Positions 31,290 through 42,060 of a stretch of DNA of 64,000 nucleotides are shown here, piece after piece. The notes beneath the pieces are model-generated. The model was not told the origin of the DNA, made no database searches, and saw only the letters and a program-made list of their open reading frames with translations. Source of the stretch: Caenimonas koreensis DSM 17982 (GTDB taxonomy: Bacteria > Pseudomonadota > Gammaproteobacteria > Burkholderiales > Burkholderiaceae_C); contig NZ_WJBU01000006.1 in the NCBI RefSeq assembly GCF_009646335.1, positions 186,001-250,000 of the forward strand. Reading direction: 5' to 3'. The position numbers and the translations under genes were made by a program. Each line of letters begins with the position of its first letter. The stretch's first letter is position 1.

Positions 31290-32246
31290 ATGCCCGCGAT
31301 CTCTTTCCAGTCTGTTTCCAAGCACTACGCATCGCGTGGCGGCGCCAGCAATCCGGCCCGCTCGACCCTCAAGGCGCTCGACGGCGTCAGCTTCGACATC
31401 GAGCAGGGCGAGTTCTTCGGGCTGCTCGGGCCCAATGGCGCAGGCAAGACAACCCTGATCAGTGTGCTGGCTGGCCTGACACGCGCGACTTCCGGACGCG
31501 CACTGGTGCATGGCCACGATGTGCAGGCCGACTATGCGCAGGCGCGCCGCCTTCTCGGGGTGGTGCCGCAAGAGCTGGTGTTCGACCCGTTTTTCAATGT
31601 CCGCGAGACGCTGCGCATGCAATCCGGCTATTTCGGCGTGAAAAACAACGACGCATGGATCGATGAACTGCTCGAAAGCCTGGGCCTTGCGGACAAGGCC
31701 GGCTCCAATATGCGGCAGCTGTCGGGCGGGATGAAGCGGCGTGTGCTCGTCGCGCAGGCTCTGGTTCACAAGCCACCCGTGATCGTCCTGGACGAGCCCA
31801 CGGCCGGTGTTGATGTGGAACTGCGCCAGACGCTGTGGCAGTTCATTGCACGCCTGAACAAGCAGGGGCACACCGTACTGCTCACGACGCATTACCTCGA
31901 AGAGGCCGAGGCGCTGTGCGGGCGCATTGCGATGCTCAAGTCCGGCAAGGCAGTCGCGCTCGAGCGCACGAGCGACCTGCTCAAGTCCGCTTCGAGCAGT
32001 GTGCTGCGCTTCAAGCTCGACAGCGTCCTTCCCGCCGAATTTGCAGGCAAGGCGCGGGTCACGGGCCGGATCGTGCAGCTACCCGCGCATGACGCACACG
32101 AGATCGAGCAGTATCTGGCGGCGCTTCGCCAGGCGGGCCTGAGCGTCGAAGACGTCGAAATCCGCAAGGCTGACCTTGAAGATGTATTTCTCGAGGTGAT
32201 GGCGCGGCACGGCGAGCAGCCGCTGGCGGGAGCGCGCGCAGCATGA
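31290..32246 (+). CDS. ABC-2 type exporter ATP-binding protein
   Basis: A 318-residue ABC ATPase of the drug/polysaccharide exporter type. Walker A is GPNGAGKTTL, the signature LSGGMKRRVLVAQAL, Walker B VIVLDEPTAGVD, and the H-loop LLTTHYLEEAE. A C-terminal extension of about 80 residues is typical of the DrrA/YadG subgroup. It is coupled to the permease by a four-base overlap. The substrate is unknown; placement between mla and ibaG-murA is common in Betaproteobacteria and suggests an envelope role. Confidence 0.9.
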   Translation: MPAISFQSVSKHYASRGGASNPARSTLKALDGVSFDIEQGEFFGLLGPNGAGKTTLISVLAGLTRATSGRALVHGHDVQADYAQARRLLGVVPQELVFDPFFNVRETLRMQSGYFGVKNNDAWIDELLESLGLADKAGSNMRQLSGGMKRRVLVAQALVHKPPVIVLDEPTAGVDVELRQTLWQFIARLNKQGHTVLLTTHYLEEAEALCGRIAMLKSGKAVALERTSDLLKSASSSVLRFKLDSVLPAEFAGKARVTGRIVQLPAHDAHEIEQYLAALRQAGLSVEDVEIRKADLEDVFLEVMARHGEQPLAGARAA

Positions 32247-32998
32247 CGGGCTGGCAAACACTGCTCTACAAGGAAGTGCTGCGCTTCTGGAAAGTGGGTT
32301 TCCAGACGGTGGCAGCGCCGGTACTCACAGCAGTGATGTACATGCTGATCTTCGGCCATGTGCTGCAAGACCACGTCAAGATTTATGACACCGTGAGCTA
32401 CACGGCTTTCCTCGTGCCGGGGCTCGTGATGATGAGCGTGCTGCAAAACTCGTTTGCCAACAGCTCGTCGTCCCTCATCCAGAGCAAGATCACGGGCAAC
32501 CTGGTGTTTGTGCTGCTCGCGCCGCTGTCGCACTGGCACTGGTTTGCCGCTTATGTGGGCGGCGCTGTCACGCGCGGCCTTGCAGTGGGGGTTGGGGTGT
32601 TTGTCGTCACGGTGCTTTTCGGCAGGCCGGCGTTTGTGGCGCCGGTGTGGATCATCGTGTTTGCGGTGCTCGGCGCGTCCATGCTCGGCGCCATGGGCAT
32701 CATCGCGGGCCTGTGGGCCGAGAAGTTCGACCAGATGGCCGCGTTCCAGAACTTCGTGATCATGCCGATGACGTTCCTCTCGGGCGTGTTCTATTCGATC
32801 CACTCGCTGCCGCCGTTCTGGCAGCAGGTGAGCCACCTCAACCCGTTCTTCTACATGATCGACGGCTTCCGGTATGGGTTCTTCGGCGTGAGCGATGTGT
32901 CGCCATGGCTGAGCCTTGGCATCGTCGGCACGGCCTTTCTGGTGGTCAGCGCCATCGCGATTAACTTGCTGCGAATCGGCTACAAAATCAGGTCATGA
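32243..32998 (+). CDS. ABC-2 type exporter permease
   Basis: A 251-residue permease with about six helices and the ABC-2 family features VPGLVMMSVLQNSFANSSSS, GIIAGLWAEKFDQMAAFQNFVI and PMTFLSGVFYSIHSLPPFWQ. It partners the ATPase encoded just upstream and resembles the YadH type. Substrate unknown. It overlaps ibaG by four bases. Confidence 0.9.
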   Translation: MTGWQTLLYKEVLRFWKVGFQTVAAPVLTAVMYMLIFGHVLQDHVKIYDTVSYTAFLVPGLVMMSVLQNSFANSSSSLIQSKITGNLVFVLLAPLSHWHWFAAYVGGAVTRGLAVGVGVFVVTVLFGRPAFVAPVWIIVFAVLGASMLGAMGIIAGLWAEKFDQMAAFQNFVIMPMTFLSGVFYSIHSLPPFWQQVSHLNPFFYMIDGFRYGFFGVSDVSPWLSLGIVGTAFLVVSAIAINLLRIGYKIRS

Positions 32999-33243
32999 CT
33001 TCCGAAGAACTCGAATCCATCATTGCCGCGGGCCTGGCCTGCACGCACCTCGAAGTCATGGGCGATGGCCGCCACTGGAGCGCCGTGATCGTGTCTGCCG
33101 ATTTCGAGGGCAAGCGCCTCATCCAGCGGCACCAGCGTGTGTACGCCACGCTGGGTGCGAGAATGCAGACAGACGAAGTGCATGCGCTTTCGATGAAGAC
33201 TTTCACGCCCGCCGAGTGGGCTGCCTCCCCAGACCAACACTGA
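32995..33243 (+). CDS. ibaG: BolA/IbaG family protein
   Basis: Small BolA-fold protein (82 residues) that in its family works with monothiol glutaredoxins in iron-sulfur trafficking. The helix-turn-helix-like core [24 protein letters not shown] carries the conserved histidine, and [13 protein letters not shown] closes the fold. The position between transport genes and murA mirrors the E. coli mla-ibaG-murA order, which supports IbaG over BolA. Confidence 0.9.
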   Translation: MTSEELESIIAAGLACTHLEVMGDGRHWSAVIVSADFEGKRLIQRHQRVYATLGARMQTDEVHALSMKTFTPAEWAASPDQH

Positions 33244-33250
33244 ATTCGCT

Positions 33251-34516
33251 ATGGACAAGCTTCTGATCCGCGGTGGCCACCAACTCCGCGGCGAGGTCCG
33301 GATTTCCGGTGCCAAGAATGCGGCGCTCCCCGAGCTGTGCGCGGCGCTGCTGACGGCCGAGCCCGTCGTGCTCACGAACGTGCCGCGCCTGCAGGACGTG
33401 GCCACGATGCTCACGCTGATCCGCAACATGGGCGTGACCATCGAGCGCGACGGCGAAGGCAGCGTGCGGATCGATTCCGCGCGCCTGAGCTCGCCTGAAG
33501 CGCCCTACGAGCTGGTCAAGACAATGCGCGCCGCTGTTCTGGCGCTCGGGCCCCTGCTCGCGCGCTTCGGCGAGGCAACTGTGTCGCTGCCGGGTGGCTG
33601 CGCAATCGGCTCGCGGCCGGTTGACCAGCACATCAAGGGCATGCAGGCGATGGGCGCGGAGATCGTGGTCGAGCACGGCTACATGATCGCCAAGCTTCCC
33701 AAGGGCTGGACGCGCCTGAAGGGGGCCAGCATCACGACCGACATGGTTACCGTGACCGGCACCGAAAATTTCCTGATGGCCGCCTCGCTTGCCGAAGGCG
33801 AGACGGTGTTGCAGAACGCTGCGCAGGAGCCGGAGATTTCCGACCTGGCGGAAATGCTCATCGCCATGGGCGCCAACATCAAGGGCCACGGTACGAGCCG
33901 CATCGTCATCCAGGGCGTGGAAAAGCTTTCCGGCTGCACGCATGAGGTGGTGGCCGACCGGATCGAAGCCGGCACCTTCCTGTGCGCGGTGGCGGCGGCG
34001 GGTGGCGATGTCGTGCTTCGGCACGGCCGCGCCGACCACCTTGCCGCTGTGATTGACAAGCTGCGTGCTGCGGGTGCCACTGTGACGGCTGTCGAAGGCG
34101 GCATCCGTGTGCAGTCGCAGGGCCGGCTCACGGCGCAGAGCTTCCGCACCACTGAATACCCGGGCTTCCCGACGGATATGCAGGCGCAGTTCATGGCGCT
34201 CAATGCGATTGCCAGTGGCTCTTCGAAGGTCGAGGAGACCATTTTCGAGAACCGGTTCATGCACGTGAACGAGATGACTCGCCTGGGTGCCAACATCCAG
34301 GTTGATGGCCGGCTGGCCGTGATCGACGGCGTCGAGAAGCTCTCGGGCGCGACCGTGATGGCCACTGACTTGCGCGCATCGGCCAGCCTGGTGATTGCCG
34401 GGCTCGTGGCTGAAGGCGAAACGCTTGTCGACCGGATCTATCACCTGGACCGCGGCTACGACCAGATGGAAGCCAAGCTGCGCGCCATCGGCGCCGACAT
34501 CGAGCGGATCCGCTGA
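33251..34516 (+). CDS. murA: UDP-N-acetylglucosamine 1-carboxyvinyltransferase
   Basis: First committed enzyme of peptidoglycan synthesis; adds enolpyruvate from PEP to UDP-GlcNAc. The 421 residues begin [25 protein letters not shown]. The catalytic (fosfomycin-target) cysteine is C117 in [11 protein letters not shown]. Other family segments are [17 protein letters not shown] and [14 protein letters not shown]. It starts eight bases after ibaG and leads directly into hisG. Confidence 0.98.
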   Translation: MDKLLIRGGHQLRGEVRISGAKNAALPELCAALLTAEPVVLTNVPRLQDVATMLTLIRNMGVTIERDGEGSVRIDSARLSSPEAPYELVKTMRAAVLALGPLLARFGEATVSLPGGCAIGSRPVDQHIKGMQAMGAEIVVEHGYMIAKLPKGWTRLKGASITTDMVTVTGTENFLMAASLAEGETVLQNAAQEPEISDLAEMLIAMGANIKGHGTSRIVIQGVEKLSGCTHEVVADRIEAGTFLCAVAAAGGDVVLRHGRADHLAAVIDKLRAAGATVTAVEGGIRVQSQGRLTAQSFRTTEYPGFPTDMQAQFMALNAIASGSSKVEETIFENRFMHVNEMTRLGANIQVDGRLAVIDGVEKLSGATVMATDLRASASLVIAGLVAEGETLVDRIYHLDRGYDQMEAKLRAIGADIERIR

Positions 34517-34518
34517 CC

Positions 34519-35178
34519 ATGGCACTCACCCTGGCCCTGTCGAAGGGGCGCATCTTCGACGAGACACTTCCGCTGCTCAAGGCGGCTGGCATCGAGGTGC
34601 TTGAAGACCCCGAGAAGTCACGCAAGCTCATCCTGGCCACGAGCCGTGCAGACGTGCGCGTCGTGATCGTCCGCGCGACCGACGTGCCGACGTATGTGCA
34701 GTACGGCGGCGCTGACCTTGGCGTGACCGGCCTCGATACGTTAATTGAACACAGCGCCGATTGGGGCCGCAGTGCGGGCCTGTACCAGCCGCTCGACTTG
34801 CGCATTGCCAAGTGCCGCGTCAGCGTGGCCGTGCGGTCGGACTTTGACTACGCGAGCGCCGTGAAGCAAGGCTCGCGGCTGACCGTCGCCACGAAATACG
34901 TGAACATCGCGCGCGAGTTTTTCGCGGCCAAGGGTGTGCACGTGGACATGATCAAGCTGTACGGCAGCATGGAACTCGCGCCGTTGACGGGCCTGGCCGA
35001 CGCAATTGTCGATCTGGTGTCCACGGGTGGCACGCTCAAGGCGAACAACCTGGTCGAAGTCGAGCGGATCATGGACATCAGCTCGCGCCTTGTCGTGAAC
35101 CAGGCTGCGCTCAAACTCAAGCAGGAACCGATCCGCGCCGTGATCGACGCGTTTGCGTCTGCTATTGCGAAAGACTGA
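34519..35178 (+). CDS. hisG: ATP phosphoribosyltransferase, short form
   Basis: First enzyme of histidine synthesis. At 219 residues this is the short form, which lacks the C-terminal regulatory domain and needs the HisZ subunit for activity and feedback control. The core shows [26 protein letters not shown] and the PRPP-binding [14 protein letters not shown]. hisZ is not in this window. The gene follows murA by two bases and opens the his operon. Confidence 0.96.
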   Translation: MALTLALSKGRIFDETLPLLKAAGIEVLEDPEKSRKLILATSRADVRVVIVRATDVPTYVQYGGADLGVTGLDTLIEHSADWGRSAGLYQPLDLRIAKCRVSVAVRSDFDYASAVKQGSRLTVATKYVNIAREFFAAKGVHVDMIKLYGSMELAPLTGLADAIVDLVSTGGTLKANNLVEVERIMDISSRLVVNQAALKLKQEPIRAVIDAFASAIAKD

Positions 35179-35185
35179 TTGCCGG

Positions 35186-36499
35186 ATGAACGCCCGTCCC
35201 TTGCGCCTTTCCACGACCTCGCCGGATTTCGAAGCCGAGTTATCGCGCCGCCTGCATTGGTCGGCCGAGACCGACGCGCAGGTCGAGCAGGTTGTCGCCG
35301 ACATCCTGGCTGATGTGCGTGTGCGCGGCGATGAGGCCGTTCTCGAATACACGCAGAAGTTCGATGGCCTGGCTGTTGCGTCAGTGTCAGGGCTTGAGCT
35401 CGAGCAGCGTGAATTAAAGAATGCGTATCACGGCCTGCCCGTGCAGCAGCGCGAAGCACTGCAGGCCGCTGCAACCCGTGTGCGCGCCTATCACGTCGCG
35501 CAAAAGCGCGCGACTGGCGAGAGCTGGAGTTACCGCGACGAGATGGGCACCCTGCTGGGGCAGAAGGTGACGCCGCTTGATCGCGTGGGCATTTATGTGC
35601 CTGGCGGCAAGGCCGCTTATCCGTCGTCGGTGCTGATGAATGCGATCCCTGCGCAGGTCGCCGGGGTTGAAGAAATCATCATGGTGGTGCCGACGCCGCG
35701 TGGCGAGCGAAACCAGCTGGTGCTGGCAGCAGCGCACGTCTCTGGCGTGAGCCGCGCTTTCACGATCGGCGGCGCCCAGGCCGTTGGCGCGCTGGCGTAC
35801 GGCACGAAGACCATCGCCAAGGTCGACAAGATCACCGGCCCCGGCAACGCTTACGTCGCGAGCGCCAAGCGCCGCGTCTTCGGCGCCGTGGGCATCGACA
35901 TGATTGCGGGCCCCAGCGAAATTCTCGTGCTGGCCGACGGCACCACACCGCCCGACTGGGTTGCGATGGACCTGTTCTCGCAAGCCGAGCACGATGAGCT
36001 GGCCCAGAGCATTTTGTTGTGCCCCGACGCGGCGTATATCGAGCAAGTGCAGCAGGCCATCGACAGGCTGCTGGCGGACATGCCGCGCGCGGAGATCATT
36101 GCCAGGTCGCTCAATGGCCGCGGCGCGTTGATTCACACGCGCAGCATGCAGGAGGCGTGCGACATCAGCAATCGCATCGCGCCCGAGCACCTGGAAATCG
36201 CGAGCGACGATCCGCATTTGTGGGAGCCGCATCTCAGGCACGCCGGCGCGATATTTCTGGGCCGCTTCACGAGCGAGTCGCTGGGCGACTACTGCGCTGG
36301 CCCGAATCACGTGTTGCCCACGAGCGGCACTGCGCGGTTTTCCAGCCCGCTGGGCGTGTACGACTTCCAAAAGCGCAGCAGCCTGATTGAGGTAAGCGAG
36401 GCAGGCGCACTAGCGCTTGGCCAGATTGCGTCGGTGCTCGCGCATGGTGAAGGCCTGCAGGCGCACGCGCGTGCCGCTGAAATGAGGATGAAGCGATGA
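35186..36499 (+). CDS. hisD: Histidinol dehydrogenase
   Basis: Zinc enzyme that oxidises L-histidinol to L-histidine in two NAD-dependent steps. The 437-residue protein contains [19 protein letters not shown], the signature region from [15 protein letters not shown] through [12 protein letters not shown], and [20 protein letters not shown] near the C-terminus. ATG 35186 was preferred to an in-frame start at 35153 that would overlap hisG. The stop overlaps hisC by four bases. Confidence 0.97.
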   Translation: MNARPLRLSTTSPDFEAELSRRLHWSAETDAQVEQVVADILADVRVRGDEAVLEYTQKFDGLAVASVSGLELEQRELKNAYHGLPVQQREALQAAATRVRAYHVAQKRATGESWSYRDEMGTLLGQKVTPLDRVGIYVPGGKAAYPSSVLMNAIPAQVAGVEEIIMVVPTPRGERNQLVLAAAHVSGVSRAFTIGGAQAVGALAYGTKTIAKVDKITGPGNAYVASAKRRVFGAVGIDMIAGPSEILVLADGTTPPDWVAMDLFSQAEHDELAQSILLCPDAAYIEQVQQAIDRLLADMPRAEIIARSLNGRGALIHTRSMQEACDISNRIAPEHLEIASDDPHLWEPHLRHAGAIFLGRFTSESLGDYCAGPNHVLPTSGTARFSSPLGVYDFQKRSSLIEVSEAGALALGQIASVLAHGEGLQAHARAAEMRMKR

Positions 36500-37575
36500 C
36501 GCGGCGCGACGAGGCGCAGGTGCTGCGCGTGTTCCGTGATGACGTGCAGAGCATGCATGCCTACGCCATCCAGGACTCGACCGGCATGCTCAAGCTCGAT
36601 GCGATGGAGAACCCGCATCGGCTGTCGCCAGAACTGCAGGCCGAGCTCGGCAGCCGGCTCGGCGCGATGGCGTTGAACCGCTACCCCGCTGACCAGACGA
36701 ACACGCTGCGGCGCAAGCTGGGCGAGTACGCAAGCCTGCCGGCAGGCTTTGACCTGATGCTGGGCAACGGCTCCGACGAGTTGATCTCGCTGCTGGCCAT
36801 GGCCTGCGATATTCCGGGCGCATCGATACTTGCTCCCGAGCCCGGCTTCGTCATGTACGGCATGAGCGCCAAGCTGCAGGGCCTGGGCTATGTCGGCGTA
36901 CCGCTCACGGCTGACTTTGAACTCGACGGCCCTGCGATGCTCGCTGCCATCGAAAAGCACCAGCCGGCCATCGTCTATATCGCGTACCCGAACAATCCCA
37001 CGGCCAATCTCTGGGACGACGAAGTGATCGAGCGCATCGTTCAAGCCGCGCCGGGCCTCGTCGTGTTTGACGAGGCGTACCAGCCGTTCGCAAGCCGCAG
37101 CTATATCGATCGCATCGCGCGCCACAGCCATGTGCTGCTCATGCGCACGATGAGCAAGTTCGGCCTGGCGGGTGTGCGCATTGGCTACATGATCGGGCCG
37201 AAGGCCGTGATCGCCCAAGTCGACAAGGTGCGCCCGCCTTACAACATCAGCGTCTTGAACTGCGAGACGGCATTGTTCGCGCTGGAGCATGAAGCCGTGT
37301 TCGCGCAACAGGCGCAGCAATTGCGCGAGCAACGCACATGGCTTCAGGCCGCGCTGGCTGAAATGCCGGCCGTCAAGAGCTGGCCGAGCGACGCCAACAT
37401 GATTCTTGTGCGTGTGCCCGATGCAGCGAAGACTTTCGAAGGACTGAAGTCGCGTGGCATCCTCATCAAGAACGTTTCTAGAATGCATCCATTGCTGGCC
37501 AACTGCCTGCGCTTGACCGTCGGGACGGCGCAAGAGAACACGCAGATGATGGCCGCCCTTCGCGATTCCCTCTGA
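36496..37575 (+). CDS. hisC: Histidinol-phosphate aminotransferase
   Basis: PLP-dependent aminotransferase of fold type I that makes histidinol phosphate. The 359 residues include [15 protein letters not shown], the substrate loop [17 protein letters not shown], and the PLP lysine in [18 protein letters not shown]. Length and motifs are standard. It is coupled to hisD by ATGA and is 21 bases upstream of hisB. Confidence 0.97.
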   Translation: MTRRDEAQVLRVFRDDVQSMHAYAIQDSTGMLKLDAMENPHRLSPELQAELGSRLGAMALNRYPADQTNTLRRKLGEYASLPAGFDLMLGNGSDELISLLAMACDIPGASILAPEPGFVMYGMSAKLQGLGYVGVPLTADFELDGPAMLAAIEKHQPAIVYIAYPNNPTANLWDDEVIERIVQAAPGLVVFDEAYQPFASRSYIDRIARHSHVLLMRTMSKFGLAGVRIGYMIGPKAVIAQVDKVRPPYNISVLNCETALFALEHEAVFAQQAQQLREQRTWLQAALAEMPAVKSWPSDANMILVRVPDAAKTFEGLKSRGILIKNVSRMHPLLANCLRLTVGTAQENTQMMAALRDSL

Positions 37576-37596
37576 GCACTTCATCGCCCAAGCCCA

Positions 37597-38193
37597 ATGA
37601 CACAAGCTCGCATCGCAGACATCACCCGCAATACCGCCGAAACAAAGATCGCAGTGCGCGTGAACCTCGACGGCACGGGCCAGGCGAGGCTGTCCACCGG
37701 CATCGGTTTCTTCGACCACATGCTCGACCAGATCGCGCGTCACGGCATGATCGATCTCGACATTGAGGCCGTGGGCGACTTGCACATCGACGGTCATCAC
37801 ACGGTGGAAGATGTCGGCATTGCGCTGGGGCAGGCCGTCTTCAAGGCGCTGGGAGACAAGAAGGGCATTCGCCGCTACGGCCACGCCTACGTGCCACTCG
37901 ATGAAGCGCTCTCGCGCGTCGTGATCGACTTCTCTGGCAGGCCGGGCCTGGTCATGAATGTGCCGTTCAAGAGCGGAATGATCGGCACGTTCGACAGCCA
38001 GCTCGCGCATGAGTTTTTCCAGGGCTTCGTGAACCATGCGTTCGCAACGCTGCATATCGACAACCTGCGCGGCGAGAACGCGCACCACCAGTGCGAAACG
38101 GTGTTCAAGGCATTCGCCCGCGCCCTGCGCGCGGCGATCGAGCTTGACGCACGTGCTGCCGGCACGATCCCGTCCACCAAGGGAATGCTCTGA
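37597..38193 (+). CDS. hisB: Imidazoleglycerol-phosphate dehydratase
   Basis: Manganese-dependent dehydratase in histidine synthesis, here monofunctional (198 residues) with no phosphatase domain fused, as usual in Betaproteobacteria. The metal-binding histidine motifs are [30 protein letters not shown] and [19 protein letters not shown]. Confidence 0.97.
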   Translation: MTQARIADITRNTAETKIAVRVNLDGTGQARLSTGIGFFDHMLDQIARHGMIDLDIEAVGDLHIDGHHTVEDVGIALGQAVFKALGDKKGIRRYGHAYVPLDEALSRVVIDFSGRPGLVMNVPFKSGMIGTFDSQLAHEFFQGFVNHAFATLHIDNLRGENAHHQCETVFKAFARALRAAIELDARAAGTIPSTKGML

Positions 38194-38205
38194 GGTTTCC
38201 CTGCG

Positions 38206-38850
38206 ATGAAAACCGTTGCTGTTGTTGACTATGGAATGGGCAACCTGCGCTCGGTGGCGCAGGCTGTCATTCATGTGGCGCAGGACAGCGGTTTCGATGT
38301 CGTCGTCACATCGAACCCGCAGCAGGTGCGCGCAGCTGACCGTGTGGTGCTGCCCGGCCAGGGCGCCATGCCCGACTGCATGCGCGAACTGCGTGAATCA
38401 GGCTTGCAGGCCTGCGTGCTGGAAGCAGCAGCAACCAAGCCGCTGCTGGGCGTGTGCGTGGGCATGCAGATGATGCTCGACCGCAGCGACGAAGGCCCGA
38501 CTGATGGGCTTGGCCTGATCCCGGGTGACGTGCGCAAGTTCGAGCTGGACGGCCAGTTGCAGGCCGACGGCAGCCGCTTCAAGGTGCCGCAGATGGGCTG
38601 GAACCAGGTGATGCAGACTGCTTCGCACCCGCTTTGGGACGGCATTCCCGAGGCGAGCTACTTCTATTTCGTGCACAGCTTCTATGCCCGGCCGTCTGAT
38701 GCGCGCCACAGCGCGGGGCAGGCAGACTATGGGTCACGCTTTACCGCCGCGATTGCACGCGATAATATTTTCGCAACACAGTTCCACCCCGAGAAAAGTG
38801 CAGACCAAGGCCTGAGGCTCTACCGAAACTTCCTGCACTGGAACCCTTGA
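38206..38850 (+). CDS. hisH: Imidazole glycerol phosphate synthase, glutaminase subunit
   Basis: Class I glutamine amidotransferase that feeds ammonia to HisF. The 214 residues contain the nucleophile cysteine in [12 protein letters not shown] and the His-Glu pair in [23 protein letters not shown] at the N-terminus is typical. It lies 12 bases after hisB. Confidence 0.97.
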   Translation: MKTVAVVDYGMGNLRSVAQAVIHVAQDSGFDVVVTSNPQQVRAADRVVLPGQGAMPDCMRELRESGLQACVLEAAATKPLLGVCVGMQMMLDRSDEGPTDGLGLIPGDVRKFELDGQLQADGSRFKVPQMGWNQVMQTASHPLWDGIPEASYFYFVHSFYARPSDARHSAGQADYGSRFTAAIARDNIFATQFHPEKSADQGLRLYRNFLHWNP

Positions 38851-38899
38851 ACTCGCGGGCGCAATTCGCTTCGCCCTTCAGGCCGTTTCACCCCCCACC

Positions 38900-39643
38900 A
38901 TGCTCCTTATCCCCGCGATCGACATCAAGGACGGCCACTGCGTGCGCCTGAAGCAAGGCGACATGGCGCAAGCCACGACGTTCGGCGAAGACCCGGCAGC
39001 CATGGCAAAAGCCTGGCTTGCCAAAGGCGCGCGTCGCCTTCACCTGGTGGACTTGAATGGCGCCTTCGCGGGCAAGCCGCAGAATTTCGCGGCCATCCGC
39101 TCCATCCTCAAAGCCGTCGGTGACGACATTCCGGTGCAGCTCGGCGGCGGCATCCGCGACCTCGACACCATCGAGCGCTATATCGACGGCGGCCTGCGCT
39201 ACGTGATCATCGGCACCGCAGCCGTGAAGAACCCCGGCTTCCTGAAAGACGCCTGCACCGCGTTCGGCGGCCACATCATCGTGGGCCTGGACGCCAAGGA
39301 CGGCAAAGTGGCCACCGACGGCTGGAGCAAGCTCACCGGCCATGAAGTCGTCGATCTCGCGCGCAAGTTCCAGGACTGGGGCGTCGATTCGATCATCTAC
39401 ACCGACATCGGCCGCGACGGCATGCTCACCGGCATCAACATCGAGGCAACGGTCAAGCTCGCACAGGCGCTGACCATTCCAGTGATCGCCTCGGGCGGCC
39501 TGTCGAACATGGCCGACATCGAAAAGCTCTGCGCCGTGGAAGACGAGGGCATCGAAGGCGTGATCTGCGGCCGTGCTGTGTATTCCGGCGATCTCGATTT
39601 TGTTGCCGCGCAGGCGCGAGCAGACGAACTGGGGGCAGGTTGA
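38900..39643 (+). CDS. hisA: Phosphoribosylformimino-5-aminoimidazole carboxamide ribotide isomerase
   Basis: TIM-barrel isomerase of histidine synthesis. The 247-residue protein opens [20 protein letters not shown], with the general-base aspartate in PAIDIKDG, and shows [16 protein letters not shown], the second catalytic aspartate in [13 protein letters not shown], and [13 protein letters not shown]. An 86-base gap with tandem repeats separates it from hisF. Confidence 0.97.
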   Translation: MLLIPAIDIKDGHCVRLKQGDMAQATTFGEDPAAMAKAWLAKGARRLHLVDLNGAFAGKPQNFAAIRSILKAVGDDIPVQLGGGIRDLDTIERYIDGGLRYVIIGTAAVKNPGFLKDACTAFGGHIIVGLDAKDGKVATDGWSKLTGHEVVDLARKFQDWGVDSIIYTDIGRDGMLTGINIEATVKLAQALTIPVIASGGLSNMADIEKLCAVEDEGIEGVICGRAVYSGDLDFVAAQARADELGAG

Positions 39644-39672
39644 GCGCAGGGCGTCGGGCGGAATCCCCGCCC

Positions 39673-39725
39673 AACGCCGAACGCTGAACGCTGAACGCCG
39701 AACGCCGAACGCTGAACGCCGAACC
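39673..39725 (+). repeat. Seven tandem copies of a 7-bp unit AACGCYG
   Basis: Seven contiguous heptamers (AACGCCG or AACGCTG) run from 39673 to 39721, followed by a partial AACC. The array ends five bases before the hisF ATG, exactly where a Shine-Dalgarno should lie, and I see no purine-rich ribosome site there. Copy-number changes in a 7-bp unit would shift any frame but leave the flanking genes intact. Confidence 0.9.
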
Positions 39726-39729
39726 AACC

Positions 39730-40488
39730 ATGCTTGCCAAACGAATCATTCCGTGCCTGGACGTCACGGGCGGGCGCGTCGTCAAAGGCGTGAATTTCGT
39801 CGAGCTGCGTGACGCAGGCGATCCCGTCGAAATCGCGGCCCGCTACAACGAGCAGGGCGCTGATGAACTCACTTTTCTCGACATCACGGCGACCAGCGAC
39901 GACCGTGACTTGATCCTGCACATCATCGAGGCCGTCGCGTCCCAGGTTTTCATTCCACTCACCGTGGGCGGCGGCGTGCGCACGGTAGAAGACGTCAGGC
40001 GGCTGCTCAATGCCGGTGCCGACAAGACCAGTTTCAATTCAGCGGCGATTGCCAACCCGGAAGTGATTTCTGCTGCATCGCAAAAGTACGGCGCGCAGTG
40101 CATCGTCGTGGCGATCGACGCCAAGAAGCGCGAGGGCGGCGGCTGGGATGTGTACAGCCACGGCGGCCGCAAGAACACCGGCCTCGACGCCGTTGAATGG
40201 GCCAGGGAAATGGCGCGGCGCGGCGCCGGCGAAATCCTGCTGACCAGCATGGACCGCGACGGCACGAAATCCGGCTTCGATCTCGCGCTCACGCGCGCCG
40301 TGAGCGATGCAGTGTCGGTCCCGGTGATTGCGTCCGGCGGTGTCGGCAATCTCGATGATCTGGCCGATGGCATCCAGAAGGGCGGCGCCGACGCCGTGCT
40401 GGCCGCCAGCATCTTCCACTACGGCGAATTCACCGTTGGCCAGGCCAAGGCACGCATGGCCGAGCGCGGCATTCCCGTGCGCCTGTGA
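39730..40488 (+). CDS. hisF: Imidazole glycerol phosphate synthase, cyclase subunit
   Basis: TIM-barrel partner of HisH that closes the imidazole ring. The 252 residues begin [20 protein letters not shown] (catalytic aspartate in PCLD) and include [26 protein letters not shown], the second aspartate in [13 protein letters not shown], and [13 protein letters not shown]. The gene is intact although its leader is occupied by the heptamer array. Confidence 0.97.
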   Translation: MLAKRIIPCLDVTGGRVVKGVNFVELRDAGDPVEIAARYNEQGADELTFLDITATSDDRDLILHIIEAVASQVFIPLTVGGGVRTVEDVRRLLNAGADKTSFNSAAIANPEVISAASQKYGAQCIVVAIDAKKREGGGWDVYSHGGRKNTGLDAVEWAREMARRGAGEILLTSMDRDGTKSGFDLALTRAVSDAVSVPVIASGGVGNLDDLADGIQKGGADAVLAASIFHYGEFTVGQAKARMAERGIPVRL

Positions 40489-40519
40489 GTGTGCTGCCTG
40501 CATTGGTCACAATAGGACC

Positions 40520-40924
40520 ATGAGCTGGATCGATGAAGTGAAGTGGGACGCGCAGGGCCTTGTGCCCGTGATCGCGCAGGAAGCTGCGTCAAACGACGTG
40601 TTGATGTTCGCGTGGATGGATCGCGAGGCATTGCTCAAGACGGTGGAGTCGGGGCGGGCCGTGTACTTCAGCCGGTCGCGCCAGAAACTCTGGTTCAAGG
40701 GCGAGGAGTCGGGGCACGTCCAGCTGGTGCATGAAGTTCGTCTTGATTGCGATAACGACGTCGTGCTGTTGAAGGTGACACAGCAGGGGCATGACCCGTC
40801 GATTGCCTGCCACACCGGCCGCCACAGCTGTTTTTTCCAGCTTTACCGCGATGGTGCGTGGCAATCTGTCGAGCCGGTCTTGAAAAACCCCGAATCGATC
40901 TACAGTTCTGCGAACAAACCATGA
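40520..40924 (+). CDS. hisI: Phosphoribosyl-AMP cyclohydrolase
   Basis: Zinc enzyme that opens the adenine ring of phosphoribosyl-AMP. The 134 residues show [29 protein letters not shown] and the metal-binding [11 protein letters not shown] with [14 protein letters not shown] 40520 was chosen because the upstream open frame is a shadow of hisF. It is separate from hisE but coupled to it by ATGA. Confidence 0.96.
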   Translation: MSWIDEVKWDAQGLVPVIAQEAASNDVLMFAWMDREALLKTVESGRAVYFSRSRQKLWFKGEESGHVQLVHEVRLDCDNDVVLLKVTQQGHDPSIACHTGRHSCFFQLYRDGAWQSVEPVLKNPESIYSSANKP

Positions 40925-41313
40925 CAGCGCCCACCACTGCCGCCATCAACGCCGCCGACGTACTGGCCCGTCTGGCCGCGATCGTTGAGAGCCGCAAGCA
41001 GGCCAACGGCGGCGACCCCGAGGCGAGCTACGTCGCGCGCTTGCTCGCTCGCGGTCCGGACGCATTCCTGAAGAAAATCGGCGAAGAGGCGACCGAAGTC
41101 GTGATGGCCGCCAAGGATGCCGACCACGGCGGTGACCGCAACAAAGTCGTGACCGAGATGGCTGACTTGTGGTTCCATTCGCTCATTGCGCTGGCCCACT
41201 ATGGCTTCACGCCGGCCGATGTGCTGGCCGAGCTGGAGCGCCGTGAGGGAACAAGCGGCATCGAAGAAAAGGCGCTGCGCAAGGCGCGTGCGCGCGAGGG
41301 ATCGGGCGAGTAG
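40921..41313 (+). CDS. hisE: Phosphoribosyl-ATP pyrophosphatase
   Basis: MazG-like all-alpha enzyme that hydrolyses phosphoribosyl-ATP. The 130 residues include the family core [28 protein letters not shown] in sequence, with the metal-binding acidic residues in GEEATE and the later [17 protein letters not shown] 40921 overlaps the hisI stop. Last enzyme gene of the his operon. Confidence 0.95.
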   Translation: MTAPTTAAINAADVLARLAAIVESRKQANGGDPEASYVARLLARGPDAFLKKIGEEATEVVMAAKDADHGGDRNKVVTEMADLWFHSLIALAHYGFTPADVLAELERREGTSGIEEKALRKARAREGSGE

Positions 41314-41338
41314 GTCGCCTTTCACGAAGGAGAACGCC

Positions 41339-41695
41339 ATGGCAGAAACCAATTTCGCGGAATTCACTGAGAAATCCGCCAATGACCGCACGTTCATGTA
41401 TGTGCTGTACGGCCTTCACACGGTGGCGTGGGCCAGCATGGGCACGCTCGCCGTTATTGCGGTGATCCTGAATTACATCAAGCGCATGGACGAAGCTGAC
41501 GCCGTGTACGCGAGCCACCACAACTACATGATTTCCACCTTCTGGTGGACGGTGCTGTGGCTGATCGTGACGGCGCCACTGTGGCTGCTGCTGGTGTTTC
41601 CGGGCGCGATTGCCTACGGCATTGTGGGCTTGTGGTACCTCTACCGGTGCCTGCGCGGCCTGTTCCGTTTTTCAGAAGGCAAGCCGCCGTTTTGA
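41339..41695 (+). CDS. Small membrane protein (DUF4870-like)
   Basis: A 118-residue protein with about three membrane helices. It has a short hydrophilic start, the stretch YVLYGLHTVAWASMGTLAVI, a Lys/Arg-Met-Asp loop, HNYMISTFWWTVLWLIV and a final hydrophobic stretch ending in a basic tail. The pattern (long hydrophobic helices around SHHNYMISTFWW) fits the DUF4870 family. The function is unknown. It begins 25 bases after hisE with an AAGGAG Shine-Dalgarno, and is probably in the same transcript. Confidence 0.8.
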   Translation: MAETNFAEFTEKSANDRTFMYVLYGLHTVAWASMGTLAVIAVILNYIKRMDEADAVYASHHNYMISTFWWTVLWLIVTAPLWLLLVFPGAIAYGIVGLWYLYRCLRGLFRFSEGKPPF

Positions 41696-41697
41696 TC

Positions 41698-42060
41698 ATG
41701 AGTACACCCGATCCGACCTGTATTTTCTGCAAGATCGTCGAAGGCAAGATTCCCTCGCGAAAGGTGTATGAGGACGACGAGATGCTCGTGTTCCACGACA
41801 TCAATCCGTGGGCGCCGGTTCATTTCCTGATGATCCCCAAGCAGCACATTGCATCGATGGCGCAGGTCAACGACAGCCACCAGGCGCTGCTCGGCCGCAT
41901 GATGACCCTGGCGCCGAAGCTTGCCATGCAGGAGGGCTGCCGGCCTTATCCGGAAGGCGGCTTTCGGATTGCCATCAATACCGGCGCAGATGGCCGGCAG
42001 GAAGTCCATCATCTGCACATTCACGTTTTCGGTGGCCCCAGACCCTGGGCCAAAGGCTGA
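41698..42060 (+). CDS. hinT: HIT family nucleotide-binding protein
   Basis: HINT-type phosphoramidase/nucleotide hydrolase of 120 residues. The N-terminal CIFCKIVEGKIPSRKVYEDD and the histidine triad HHLHIHVFGG are diagnostic. ATG 41698 lies two bases after the preceding stop. A HIT gene just after hisE is common in Betaproteobacteria. The cellular substrate is not evident. Confidence 0.93.
   Translation: MSTPDPTCIFCKIVEGKIPSRKVYEDDEMLVFHDINPWAPVHFLMIPKQHIASMAQVNDSHQALLGRMMTLAPKLAMQEGCRPYPEGGFRIAINTGADGRQEVHHLHIHVFGGPRPWAKG

Noticed and set aside
39573-39812. Open frame across the heptamer array (repeated AERRT/NAERR peptide)
   Set aside because: A 7-base unit cycles through all frames and makes repetitive peptides by chance; there is no start site or family match, and it overlaps hisA and hisF.
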